Shown piece by piece: positions 52,397-60,316 of a stretch of 64,000 nt of DNA. The position numbers and the translations under genes were made by a program. Each line of letters opens with the position of its first letter. Position 1 is the stretch's first letter. The stretch comes from Parachitinimonas caeni (GTDB taxonomy: Bacteria; Pseudomonadota; Gammaproteobacteria; Burkholderiales; Chitinimonadaceae): assembly GCF_030129945.1 (NCBI RefSeq), contig NZ_JARRAF010000010.1, forward strand, positions 1-64,000, written 5' to 3'. The notes beneath the pieces were generated by a model. It did no database searches, had not been told where the DNA came from, and worked only from the letters and a program-made list of their open reading frames with translations.

Positions 52397-52710
52397 GTAC
52401 TGCGATTTACAGCGCGAGCGCCTTGGCCCGCATGGCTGAGCGTTTACCCAAAGTCTGGTCAGGCTTGGCTGTGTCCCGCCTAGCGCAGCTGAATACGGTG
52501 TTGCGGCAGGTGCGGCAAGCCGGCTGCTGCGTACGTGAGACGCAGTTGAACACCCGGCTGGATGGCCAGTGCTCGCGCATCGTCATCGACCACGCCACGG
52601 CTGAGCTGCACCGGCAATGCCGGCAGGCGGGTACCTGCCCGACCGGCCACGGCCGCGAGTACCGGTTGGAGTTGGGCGGGGTGGAAATCGTCTGGCGGGT
52701 GCCGGCATGA
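52393..52710 (+). CDS. Phage early protein, unknown
   Basis: 105 residues, Cys-containing (QAGCC, RQC, TCP) with a basic helical region. No family recognised. ATGA overlaps on both sides mark a tightly coupled early operon. Confidence 0.5.
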   Translation: MSTAIYSASALARMAERLPKVWSGLAVSRLAQLNTVLRQVRQAGCCVRETQLNTRLDGQCSRIVIDHATAELHRQCRQAGTCPTGHGREYRLELGGVEIVWRVPA

Positions 52711-53018
52711 GTGCCTTGCCGATTGAAGTCGCGGCAAAACTACGGGCCGAGGCCGAGCATCTGGCCCGGTCGCGTGGGCTGGATTTGCAGGAGGCCAAGG
52801 CCATCGTCTGGGCCAAGTTTAAAGCGACCCCGGCGGTACCGATTGAGCCGGTAGTGGCCAAGGCGCAGGCGCCACCGAAGACAGCGGGTGCGGGGATGGG
52901 CTTCTATCGCAAACCCAAAGGCTGGGAGCCGCGAACACCGCAACAACTTGCCCACGGCAAGGCTGCCGTGGCCAGCATGCTGCAACAAATCAGACGAGGG
53001 AAATATGACAAGACGTAA
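52707..53018 (+). CDS. Phage early protein, unknown
   Basis: 103 residues. An N-terminal Ala/Glu-rich helix and a C-terminal basic part (FYRKPKGWEPRTPQQLAHGKAAVASMLQQIRRGKY). Not recognised. Confidence 0.5.
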   Translation: MSALPIEVAAKLRAEAEHLARSRGLDLQEAKAIVWAKFKATPAVPIEPVVAKAQAPPKTAGAGMGFYRKPKGWEPRTPQQLAHGKAAVASMLQQIRRGKYDKT

Positions 53019-53502
53019 AACCCTAGGCACTCAACTGAACGACTGGAATGCCGTGGACGATGCCTTACGGCAGATCGGCGAACTGGATCGGCAGTTGAAC
53101 CAGATCGAGACCGAACAGAACCAGGACATAGACCAAATCAAACAACGTCAGGCTGCGAAGGCTGGCCCTTTACTGGCGCAGAAAAGTGGACTTGAGCGGG
53201 CCTTGCAGGAATTTGCCAGTGCCAATCCGCAAGCGTTTGTCGAGCAGAAAACCCGCAGCCTCACTTTCGGCAGCATCGGTTATCGCTTTTCCACCAGCGT
53301 GGTGGTGAAAGACCCCGCCGCCACGCTCGACACGCTGAAGCGGTTGGGTCTGTTTGGCTGCATCCGTATCACCGAAACACTGGACCGCGAGACCCTGAAA
53401 ACCTTGGCGCCAAGCACCTTGCAGGAGATTGGCGCGGCAATCCGCAGCCAGAACAAGTTCGGCTACGAAATTGCCCGGCAAGCCTTGGCCGAGGTCGCGT
53501 GA
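53005..53502 (+). CDS. gam: Gam-like host-nuclease inhibitor protein
   Basis: 165 residues. A coiled coil (about 18-70) and the Mu Gam pattern RSLTFGSIGYRFSTSVVVKDPAATLDTLKRLGL. Mu Gam coats DNA ends and blocks exonucleases. GAGGG before the ATG; overlaps the upstream gene by 14 bases. Confidence 0.85.
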   Translation: MTRRKTLGTQLNDWNAVDDALRQIGELDRQLNQIETEQNQDIDQIKQRQAAKAGPLLAQKSGLERALQEFASANPQAFVEQKTRSLTFGSIGYRFSTSVVVKDPAATLDTLKRLGLFGCIRITETLDRETLKTLAPSTLQEIGAAIRSQNKFGYEIARQALAEVA

Positions 53503-53714
53503 TGGAAGAGCCCCCAGAACTGGAAGTCACCCTGGTCGAGGTGGATGGGCAGACGGAGGTTTGTATTCACCTGAGCTTCGACCGCCAGTCGCATTGCTTG
53601 CTGTTGCCCGATGCCGTGGTCAGAAACCTGATCCGGGAATTGACAGATCGGCACCTGCAGAGCCTGGCACTACGGACCTTGGCCGCACTGCCCGGCGCTA
53701 CCGCCGTTCATTGA
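53502..53714 (+). CDS. Small phage protein, unknown
   Basis: 70 residues, acidic beta-like N-terminus. TGATG overlap with gam. Confidence 0.45.
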   Translation: MEEPPELEVTLVEVDGQTEVCIHLSFDRQSHCLLLPDAVVRNLIRELTDRHLQSLALRTLAALPGATAVH

Positions 53715-53728
53715 ATAAGGAGGAAACC

Positions 53729-53920
53729 ATGCAACTGAAAGAAGTCGATAACTGGCCCCGGCTGACCGTGCAGCAGCTGTTCGACGATGCCCGCCGCCGC
53801 GACGGCGATCAGGCCGACATCGTACGGCTGACGGCACCGAACGGCCGGCCAGTGGTGATTGCGGTGCTGTCAGGCCGCACCGCCCGCGAAGCTTCCGAAG
53901 TACTGAGTCAGTTTCAGTAG
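53729..53920 (+). CDS. Small phage protein, unknown
   Basis: 63 residues: MQLKEVDNWPRLTVQQLFDDARRRDG... then IVRLTAPNGRPVVIAVLSG. The pattern could be an antitoxin-like or regulator fold, but not enough to name. AAGGAGG 5 bases before the ATG. Confidence 0.5.
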   Translation: MQLKEVDNWPRLTVQQLFDDARRRDGDQADIVRLTAPNGRPVVIAVLSGRTAREASEVLSQFQ

Positions 53921-53946
53921 TGCCCGTAACCCATCAGGAGACATCC

Positions 53947-54231
53947 ATGAACAAGCAGGAATTGATACGAGAAATCACCGAGGTATGCAGCGATAGCGGG
54001 CTGGATCAAGGCGACATCGAAACCATGCTGGATGGGCTGGCCAAGGTGGCCACCAAGAGGCTGGCTGCCCGTCAGGACGTCAGCTTGCCGGGCTTGGGCA
54101 AGCTGCGGGCCAGCCTGCGCGCGGCCCGTCCTGGTCGTAACCCGAAAACGGGCGAAGCCATCCAGATTCCGGCCATGACCTCGGTCCGCTTCGCTCCCTC
54201 CAAAACCCTGAAACAGGCGCTGAATTCGTAG
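53947..54231 (+). CDS. HU-family DNA-binding protein
   Basis: 94 residues: NKQELIREITEVCSDSGLDQGDIETMLDGLAKVATKRLAARQDVSLPGLGKLRASLRAARPGRNPKTGEAIQIPAMTSVRFAPSKTLKQALN, with the GRNPKTGE arm of HU/IHF. It may bend the MuA enhancer or ends. AGGAG precedes the ATG. Confidence 0.9.
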   Translation: MNKQELIREITEVCSDSGLDQGDIETMLDGLAKVATKRLAARQDVSLPGLGKLRASLRAARPGRNPKTGEAIQIPAMTSVRFAPSKTLKQALNS

Positions 54232-54296
54232 TCCCCAGCCTGCCGCCTCTGTTAACGCGGGGGCGGTGGAGTGGCGATTACGAACGGGAGGCAAGC

Positions 54297-54728
54297 ATGT
54301 TGAGTACCGAACAATGGAAACAGGTGGAGGCCGAGTTGTCGTACCTGCCGGGGCGGGTGAGTCTGCGTGCCGATGGCTATCACGTCGATGCACGGGTCAT
54401 CCAGATGGGCCGGCGCGTGTGCATTCTGGTCTGGGTGGACGGTCGGGGGGATGGCGAGTGGATGCAGGGCGCGGCGGAACAACCACGCAAGTTCTGGTTT
54501 GAGCGTAAACGCTTTCTACATTCCAAAGCCGAGCGCGACGACGCGGCCAAGCAGGCCCGCAAGCGTGGCACGAGCCAGCTATGGAAAGCCTATCTGCAAA
54601 AGATCGTGACCCGCACTTACTCAATGTGGACGCCCGAATGGGGCAGCCCCCGCAGCTTCACCCGTCATCTGCGCCGCAGCTGCCAGCACGTTGAGTTGGT
54701 CAGCCTCGGCTATTGCACGGAGCGATAA
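54297..54728 (+). CDS. Phage protein of unknown function
   Basis: 143 residues. A beta-rich first half (VSLRADGYHVDARVIQMGRRVCILVWVDG) and a strongly basic second half with WTPEWGSPRSFTRHLRR. Not recognised; typical size of a Mu-like accessory beside gemA. Confidence 0.5.
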   Translation: MLSTEQWKQVEAELSYLPGRVSLRADGYHVDARVIQMGRRVCILVWVDGRGDGEWMQGAAEQPRKFWFERKRFLHSKAERDDAAKQARKRGTSQLWKAYLQKIVTRTYSMWTPEWGSPRSFTRHLRRSCQHVELVSLGYCTER

Positions 54729-54730
54729 AC

Positions 54731-55186
54731 ATGGCCACTGCCCGCAATGCCGCCCTCGGCAAGATTCATATCGCCGTGAAACAGCTCGATATGGACGATG
54801 ACAATTATCGCGCGCTGCTGCGGCGGGTGGCGGGCGTTAGTAGCGCCAAAGACCTGGACCAGACGGGCTTGGATAAGGTGTTGGGCGCGCTGGTCAAGCT
54901 GGGCTTTCAGCCCAAGCCCAGCACGCAACACGGCCGCAAGCCGACCGTTACCGCTAACCGGCAAGCCCAGCTCAACAAAATTGAAGCGCTACTGACCGAA
55001 CGCAAGCTGCCCTGGCCCTACCTGACTCGGTCCAGCACCGGCAAGCGGTCGATGCTGCAGCGGCTGTGCGGGGTCGATGCAATTGAATGGGCCAGTGGTC
55101 AAGGTCTGAACAAACTGATTGCCGCGCTGGCGGTAGACCAACAGCGGCGCAGCCAGCGCGCAGACGGAGGTCAGGATGAACGATAA
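54731..55186 (+). CDS. GemA-family phage regulatory protein
   Basis: 151 residues. GemA (DUF1018) pattern: IHIAVKQLDMDDDNYRALLRRVAGVSSAKDLDQTGLDKVLGALVKLGF, then LTERKLPWPYLTRSSTG. In Mu, GemA modulates host gene expression. The end overlaps the mor gene by 11 bases. Confidence 0.82.
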   Translation: MATARNAALGKIHIAVKQLDMDDDNYRALLRRVAGVSSAKDLDQTGLDKVLGALVKLGFQPKPSTQHGRKPTVTANRQAQLNKIEALLTERKLPWPYLTRSSTGKRSMLQRLCGVDAIEWASGQGLNKLIAALAVDQQRRSQRADGGQDER

Positions 55187-55619
55187 GTGCATACTCGAAC
55201 CCTACCGCCACCTGCTGCCCGATACCGCGCAGCTGCTGGTATCGCTGCTGGGCCTGACGCCCGCGCTCAAGCTGTGCGAGCACTTTGGCGGCACCACGCT
55301 GATCGTACCCAAGGGCCTGCTACGCGCCGGCCAGGCCCGGCAAGCCGAACTGGCCGAACTCATCGGCGAGCCGGCCGCGTTGGCGCTATCCAAGCACTAC
55401 GGCGGCGACAAGCTCTACGTGCCCCGCTGCGCCGCCGCCCTCCGGCATATCCGCGACCAGCAGATCTGCGCCGACTTCGACCGCTCCAGCCTCAGCGCCA
55501 ACCAGACTATTGCCAATCTGGCTTTGGAGCATCGTCTTTCGGACAAGCGGATACGGGTTATTCTGAAATCAACCGTGATTGCTTCTGGCGTTCGGTCAGC
55601 CCAGGGGGAGCTGTTTTAA
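55176..55619 (+). CDS. Mor-family transcription activator
   Basis: 147 residues. The Mor/C pattern is seen in GGTTLIVPKG, GGDKLYVPRCAAALRHIRDQQICADFDRSSLSANQTIANLALEHRLSDKRIRVIL, a C-terminal HTH. Mor activates the middle/late programme of Mu phages. The DUF4238 gene follows. Confidence 0.85.
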   Translation: MNDKCILEPYRHLLPDTAQLLVSLLGLTPALKLCEHFGGTTLIVPKGLLRAGQARQAELAELIGEPAALALSKHYGGDKLYVPRCAAALRHIRDQQICADFDRSSLSANQTIANLALEHRLSDKRIRVILKSTVIASGVRSAQGELF

Positions 55620-55653
55620 GCATCCTCTGCCAAATCGATGTGGGGGTGGAAAG

Positions 55654-56496
55654 ATGCCTGCTTATGAAAATCAGCACTACGTTCCGATATGCCTACTCAA
55701 GAATTGGTGCGGAAGCAGGCATACACTCTGGCGCTATTGCTGGAAAAATGGTCGTTTGGTGTTTGACCCTAAGGGACCGAGAAAGGTTGGCTTCAAAAAA
55801 CATACGTCCAACTACCACAACCTGCCGGGCCGGGATGCTACGGAGCCCGAGCAGCGGCTCGGCCGAGAAGTTGATACCCCGGCAAGCCTTGTTCTGGGAA
55901 AACTACAAAGCTGTCAACTTCAGGACTTATCGAACCAAGATCAGCTTACGTGGTGGAAATTCATCGCCTCGCTGAGAGCGCGCCATCCTTGCAACGTTGA
56001 TAGATATTTTCGGTCGCGAGCTCAGAAATTGTACGAAGAATTAGCTCGTCCATTCTTGGACCCGAAGTATGGTAGTTGGTTATGGGACAGCGGCCGCGAC
56101 CTTAACAGGCTGGAATATATAAACCAGCTACTGCGGCTAAGAAATTCCAGCCTGATTCACTGGACTACAACAATGGGTAAGGTCGGGGGGTGGCTTTTTG
56201 ATGATATGCACTCTCAGTTGATCAATACTCAAAAGCCTTTGTTATTGGGCGACTACCCATTGGTCGAAAATGACTTGAGTTGGGATGCGCCGATGTACAC
56301 CGGCACGCTGCCAATAAGCCCATATCGCGTATTTTTATTTTCATCCAGAGCCATAGAGTGGGTTGTGTCAGATCTGGATCAAATGACCCATGACATAAAT
56401 AGATACACGGTCGAAGATGCAGAAGCGGAGGTTTATGCTGATTCGGCAGACCATCGCGATTTCGTAGAACGCTATTTGCGAAAGCCACCCTGCTAG
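55654..56496 (+). CDS. DUF4238 protein, likely cargo gene in the prophage
   Basis: 280 residues. It starts ENQHYVPICLLKNW, the HHYVPxFLLxxF signature of DUF4238, and holds a long helical middle. Members occur as accessory genes and have been suggested to act in defence, but no activity is known. Base composition is lower in GC than the flanking phage genes, and it splits the regulator from the lysis genes, both signs of an inserted moron. A GGTGGAAAG precedes the ATG. Confidence 0.7.
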   Translation: MPAYENQHYVPICLLKNWCGSRHTLWRYCWKNGRLVFDPKGPRKVGFKKHTSNYHNLPGRDATEPEQRLGREVDTPASLVLGKLQSCQLQDLSNQDQLTWWKFIASLRARHPCNVDRYFRSRAQKLYEELARPFLDPKYGSWLWDSGRDLNRLEYINQLLRLRNSSLIHWTTTMGKVGGWLFDDMHSQLINTQKPLLLGDYPLVENDLSWDAPMYTGTLPISPYRVFLFSSRAIEWVVSDLDQMTHDINRYTVEDAEAEVYADSADHRDFVERYLRKPPC

Positions 56497-56617
56497 GGAA
56501 CCCCTTCCTTCCTGCCCTGAATCCTCCCGCCTTTTAAGCTTTCCCCTACAGAAGCCACCCGAACGCCATCGGGTTTCAAGCGGCCTCCCCGGCCGCTCTT
56601 TCTATACGGAGGAAAGC

Positions 56618-56989
56618 ATGTCTCAATCAAACCCCATCCTATCCCGTTTGCCACGCATGAGCCTGTGGGTCGTGCTGGCTGCTGCGCTATTGCTGCTGAT
56701 TGCCTTGGTCGCCCCGCAGCAGCTGGCGGTAGACCTGCATAAAGCCTCGCTGCTGTGCCTAGCTGGTGTGATTGGCTATTGGCTGGATCGGGGGTTATTT
56801 CCCTACTCACGGCCTGATAACTATTTACAGACCGACAACTGGCGCGAGTTGCTGTGCGGGCTGGGCAAGAGCGCGACCGATGCCGACATCAAAGTCGCGG
56901 CGGGTTATCACTGGCTGTTTGCCTTGGCCATGCTGCGGCGAGCCGTGATTGTCGGCGCCGCCATGCTGGCGCTTGCCCTGGGGTTATAA
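56618..56989 (+). CDS. Putative holin
   Basis: 123 residues. Two membrane segments near the N-terminus (about 16-31, 41-56) and one at the C-terminus (about 103-122), with the charged middle WRELLCGLGKSATDADIKVAAGYHW. This topology and position before the endolysin fit the Mu-like putative holin family. GGAGGAAAG before the ATG. Confidence 0.75.
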   Translation: MSQSNPILSRLPRMSLWVVLAAALLLLIALVAPQQLAVDLHKASLLCLAGVIGYWLDRGLFPYSRPDNYLQTDNWRELLCGLGKSATDADIKVAAGYHWLFALAMLRRAVIVGAAMLALALGL

Positions 56990-56991
56990 GC

Positions 56992-57717
56992 ATGGGCTGG
57001 CTTGCCGGGTGTTTGGGAGTACTGGCGCTGGGTGTGGTGGTAACCGCCTGGCTGGATTGTGTGCGGCCGACCCTTGGCCGCCATCAACTGTTGCAATGCC
57101 TGGGCTGGCTATGGGCTGGCGGGTTTCTGTCGGTGATGTTGGTGCCGCAGGCACAAGCGGAGGTTCCATCGGCCGCGCTACGGCTGCGCGCCCAGCTGAT
57201 CCGCGAGAGCCAGGCCGCTTGGGGCTTGGCTGCCCCCTCGGCGACCTTTGCCGCCCAGATTCACCAAGAGAGCCACTGGCGTAGCGAAGCGATCAGCCCG
57301 GTGGGTGCGGTGGGTCTGGCCCAATTCATGCTCGCCACCGCTCGCTGGTTGCCGAGCGTGCGGCCCGAACTCGGCTCCCCCCAACCGACGCACCCTATCT
57401 GGGCGATGCGGGCCATGCTGCAGTACGACCACTGGCTATGGCAGCGCGTCAGCGCGGCCAATGACTGCGAGCGAATGGCCAAGACCTTGCGCGCCTACAA
57501 CGGCGGCTTGGGCTGGATTCGGCGCGATGAGGCGCAGGCCCAACGCAATGCCATTGATCCCGCCATCAACTTCGGCCAACTCGATACCGTCAACAGCGGC
57601 CGTAGCCGTGCGGCATTCCGAGAGAACACTGCTTATCCGCGCTTGATTCTGTTGAAGTGGGAGCCGGCCTATGTGGCAGCTGGCTTTGGTCCGGGTGTCT
57701 GTGGGGGGCTGATATGA
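56992..57717 (+). CDS. Phage lytic transglycosylase (endolysin)
   Basis: 241 residues. Two N-terminal hydrophobic segments (about 1-20, 34-50) form a signal-anchor; the SLT domain has IHQESHWRSEAISPVGAVGLAQFML, with catalytic Glu in QESHW, and a late LRAYNGGLGWIRRDE. It digests peptidoglycan at lysis. Confidence 0.85.
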   Translation: MGWLAGCLGVLALGVVVTAWLDCVRPTLGRHQLLQCLGWLWAGGFLSVMLVPQAQAEVPSAALRLRAQLIRESQAAWGLAAPSATFAAQIHQESHWRSEAISPVGAVGLAQFMLATARWLPSVRPELGSPQPTHPIWAMRAMLQYDHWLWQRVSAANDCERMAKTLRAYNGGLGWIRRDEAQAQRNAIDPAINFGQLDTVNSGRSRAAFRENTAYPRLILLKWEPAYVAAGFGPGVCGGLI

Positions 57718-57911
57718 GCACCCTGCAAGACAAGCTCGGCCACGCGCTGGCACACGGCTTGACCGCGCATGCGGTGTTGGTGGAACGGGATAGCGAGGGG
57801 CGATTGATTGCCACCGTTCGCTACTCCGGCATCGGTGGTGATGCTGGCCGTTTTCAGGTGGTTGGCGATCAGTTGCAGCCACTGGCGGCATCGGAGGTAC
57901 AGCCATGCTGA
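57714..57911 (+). CDS. Small phage protein of the lysis operon
   Basis: 65 residues, MSTLQDKLGHALAHGLTAHAVLVERDSEGRLIATVRYSG. ATGA overlap with the endolysin. Unknown. Confidence 0.5.
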   Translation: MSTLQDKLGHALAHGLTAHAVLVERDSEGRLIATVRYSGIGGDAGRFQVVGDQLQPLAASEVQPC

Positions 57912-58516
57912 ATCCTGCTTATGGCTGGCTGGTTGGTATCGCTGCCGGTGCAGCCGTGTTGGCCGGTGGTGGCGGTGCCTGGGTTGGCTATCGCTACGGC
58001 CAACAACAAGGCGAAGCAACCGTGCAACGCCTGCGCGCCGATCAGGCCACCGCCCGAGCCGAGGCCACCAGCCGCGCTGCCAGCCGCTATCAATCAGCGG
58101 TCGAGTTCGGCGAGCAGTTGGCCCGCCTGCACCTGTCCCAACTCGCCAGCCTGCAAACCGCTTCACGCCAACGTCTGCAAAGGGTATCCCATGTTTCGAC
58201 CGTCTACCGACCGACTCCGGCCGTTGCCGCTGTGCCTGTTGTCTGCACTATTCCTAACGGCTGGCTGCGCGACTACAACGCAGCTTTCGGCCTGTCCGAC
58301 CCTGTCACCAATACCGGCCAGCTTACAAGCCAAACCGCTGCCGCCGCCAGCCCTGAGGCCGGGCTACTGGACGACCTCGCCACCAGCGGCGTCAGTCTCG
58401 CCGACCTTCGCGCCCACAGCGAAGACCTTGCCAGTTGGTGCCAAGCGACCGCTGCCCAACGTGATCGATTGCTTGACCTGTTAACTAGCCAGACATCGGA
58501 GGACAGCCATGACTAG
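57905..58516 (+). CDS. Rz-like inner-membrane spanin
   Basis: 203 residues. One N-terminal membrane segment (about 9-28) and a long Ala/Arg/Gln-rich coiled coil (about 34-95), as in Rz. The C-terminal part with PVVCTIPNGWLRDYNAAFGL is the common end of Rz-like proteins. It encloses Rz1 in another frame. Confidence 0.75.
   Translation: MLNPAYGWLVGIAAGAAVLAGGGGAWVGYRYGQQQGEATVQRLRADQATARAEATSRAASRYQSAVEFGEQLARLHLSQLASLQTASRQRLQRVSHVSTVYRPTPAVAAVPVVCTIPNGWLRDYNAAFGLSDPVTNTGQLTSQTAAAASPEAGLLDDLATSGVSLADLRAHSEDLASWCQATAAQRDRLLDLLTSQTSEDSHD
58191..58484 (+). CDS. Rz1-like outer-membrane spanin lipoprotein, embedded in Rz
   Basis: 97 residues in a different frame inside the Rz gene. Signal with lipobox LFLTAGC (Cys at about 25), then a Pro-rich tail (PPPALRPGYW). 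Nested Rz1 genes are typical of phage spanin pairs. AGGG 7 bases before the ATG. Confidence 0.75.
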   Translation: MFRPSTDRLRPLPLCLLSALFLTAGCATTTQLSACPTLSPIPASLQAKPLPPPALRPGYWTTSPPAASVSPTFAPTAKTLPVGAKRPLPNVIDCLTC

Positions 58517-58829
58517 TCGGGAGATTGTTCAATGCACCCAATGCAATTCTCAGCATGAGCTGGCAGATCGGATCATCGCCGGCAAGCGCGATCTGGCCTG
58601 CCCGCATTGCGGAGGACGCCGTTATTTCCAACCCACTCCGCAACCGGATAGCCCGCCCAAGCCAGTGCATTGCGATGATGTGCGAGAGGTCTGGGTAAGT
58701 GCGCCAAGCGTTGAGCCCTGTTCGTCGCTCAGCCCATCCAGCTACGCCATCCAAAGCGATAGTAGCGGCTTCTCTTCTAGTACGTGCTTCGAAAATTCAA
58801 CCAGCAGTACCGATTGCACCAGCTTCTAA
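58509..58829 (+). CDS. Small zinc-ribbon phage protein, Com-like
   Basis: 106 residues. CTQC at 9-12 and CPHC at about 32-35 form a zinc ribbon, as in the short Com-type translational regulators of Mu, and the C-terminus is Ser/Cys-rich low complexity. GGAGG before the ATG. The Com link is a guess from size and motif. Confidence 0.5.
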   Translation: MTSREIVQCTQCNSQHELADRIIAGKRDLACPHCGGRRYFQPTPQPDSPPKPVHCDDVREVWVSAPSVEPCSSLSPSSYAIQSDSSGFSSSTCFENSTSSTDCTSF

Positions 58830-58854
58830 CATCCATAACACCAGGAGGAAACCT

Positions 58855-59064
58855 GTGGACCAGCTAGACCTTGCGGCCGAACTCGAATACGAGCACCGCA
58901 GCTATCACCTGACCCGGCAACAGCAGGCCGCCCCACCCAGGCCATCGGCCACCGATTGCGACGACTGCGGCGAGCCGATACCCGAAGCGCGGCGTCTTGC
59001 GGTGCCCGGCGTCGTGACCTGCATTGCTTGTCAAATCCGACGTGAGCAAAGGAGCAAACCATGA
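58855..59064 (+). CDS. TraR/DksA-type zinc-finger protein
   Basis: 69 residues. The motif CDDCGEPIPEARRLAVPGVVTCIAC is the C4 zinc finger of TraR/DksA proteins that bind RNA polymerase. Start codon GTG, with AGGAGG 7 bases upstream. Confidence 0.8.
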   Translation: MDQLDLAAELEYEHRSYHLTRQQQAAPPRPSATDCDDCGEPIPEARRLAVPGVVTCIACQIRREQRSKP

Positions 59065-59468
59065 TGCCCAGTTGGCAGATTCTGTTAGGTCTGGTGGTCG
59101 CCCTGGTGGGTGGCGTGTGGGCGGTCGGGCGGGTTTTGGTCGGGCAGTACGACCGACGCTTGGACGAACGATTCGCCGCCCGCGACAAGACCGATTCGGA
59201 ACGCAAGGTCGAGCTGGCGACCCGGTTGGACCGGCTGGAAACCCGTCAGGCTGACGAAATCGACGAAATGCAGCGGGTGGATGAGCGGCTGAGCGAGCGC
59301 ATCGGCCGGATGGAGGCCGCGCTGGCAGCTGCCCCCACCAAGGATGATCTGAATCAGGTGCATTCCCGGATTGATGAGATTGCCGCCAATATCGCCGGGC
59401 TGAGGGGCGAGTTCCAAGGGGTAGCCGTAACGGTTTCCTTAATTCACCGCAAGATGCTGGAGGGCTGA
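59061..59468 (+). CDS. DUF2730-family phage protein
   Basis: 135 residues. One membrane segment (about 5-24) then a long coiled coil (about 30-125). The layout matches the DUF2730 proteins found before the terminase genes of Mu-like phages. Confidence 0.75.
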   Translation: MMPSWQILLGLVVALVGGVWAVGRVLVGQYDRRLDERFAARDKTDSERKVELATRLDRLETRQADEIDEMQRVDERLSERIGRMEAALAAAPTKDDLNQVHSRIDEIAANIAGLRGEFQGVAVTVSLIHRKMLEG

Positions 59469-59469
59469 T

Positions 59470-59814
59470 ATGGACCTGCAGGAAGCGAACCGTCGTCGCG
59501 CCATTCTGGTGGCCCTGTCCATTTCTGCCCAGTACCGGCTGCCGATACGACCCTTGCGCGACATACTGGAATCGGTCGGTCATGTGCTGAGTCTGGACCG
59601 CTTGCGTACCGATTTAAGCTGGCTAACGGAACAAGGCTGCATCGAACTCGGTGCCAATGACCTGGCGATTGCCAAGGATCGTGGCGTAGACGTGGCCATG
59701 GGCCGTACCCATATCCCCGGCATCGCCCGCCCCACCCCGACTGAAGTGGGCTCGCTGTCGTCGGCCTTGGCTACCACCGGCATCAATCTGGCCAAAGCGC
59801 TGGGCGGGTACTGA
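59470..59814 (+). CDS. VpaChn25_0724-family phage protein (winged-helix-like)
   Basis: 114 residues. RRAILVALSISAQYRLPIRPLRDILESVGHVLSLDRLRTDLSWLTEQGCIEL is an ArsR-like winged helix. It is always found next to the DUF1804/terminase genes in Mu-like phages. Confidence 0.75.
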   Translation: MDLQEANRRRAILVALSISAQYRLPIRPLRDILESVGHVLSLDRLRTDLSWLTEQGCIELGANDLAIAKDRGVDVAMGRTHIPGIARPTPTEVGSLSSALATTGINLAKALGGY

Positions 59815-59815
59815 G

Positions 59816-60316
59816 ATGGCCCACGGCGAAGACACAAAACGCCTGGTGCGGAAATCGTATGTGTTCGATGGACTGGACTTGTCCGCTGCCGCCGCCTTAC
59901 AGGGCGTGTCCGATGCCACGGCCCGACGCTGGAAAAGCCATGCCAAGGAGGTAGGCGACGACTGGGACAAGGCACGCGGTGCCCATCTGATTGCCGGCGG
60001 TGGCCTGGAGGAGGTGGCACGGCAGACGCTGGCACTGACGGTATTGCAGGTCAATGCCACGCTGGATGCCATCACCAACGAAGCCGATATGCCCGCTGCC
60101 GCCAAGGCCAAGGCGCTGGCCAGCCTCGCCGATTCCTACAACAAGCTGTTATCGACCAGCAAACGCCTGATGCCGGAGACCAGTCAACTCGCCACGGCCA
60201 TGGATGTCATCCAGCGCCTGGTGCAGTTTGTGCGCGACCAGTATCCGCAGCATACCGGCGCCCTGGCTGAGGTATTGCAGCCGTTTGGCGAAGAGGTGGC
60301 CCGTGCCTATGGATAA
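59816..60316 (+). CDS. DUF1804 protein, likely small terminase (Mu gp27-like)
   Basis: 166 residues. N-terminal HTH (VRKSYVFDGLDLSAAAALQGVSDATARRWKSHAKEVGDDWDKAR) then a helical oligomerisation part. Position before the large terminase supports the packaging role. Confidence 0.8.
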   Translation: MAHGEDTKRLVRKSYVFDGLDLSAAAALQGVSDATARRWKSHAKEVGDDWDKARGAHLIAGGGLEEVARQTLALTVLQVNATLDAITNEADMPAAAKAKALASLADSYNKLLSTSKRLMPETSQLATAMDVIQRLVQFVRDQYPQHTGALAEVLQPFGEEVARAYG

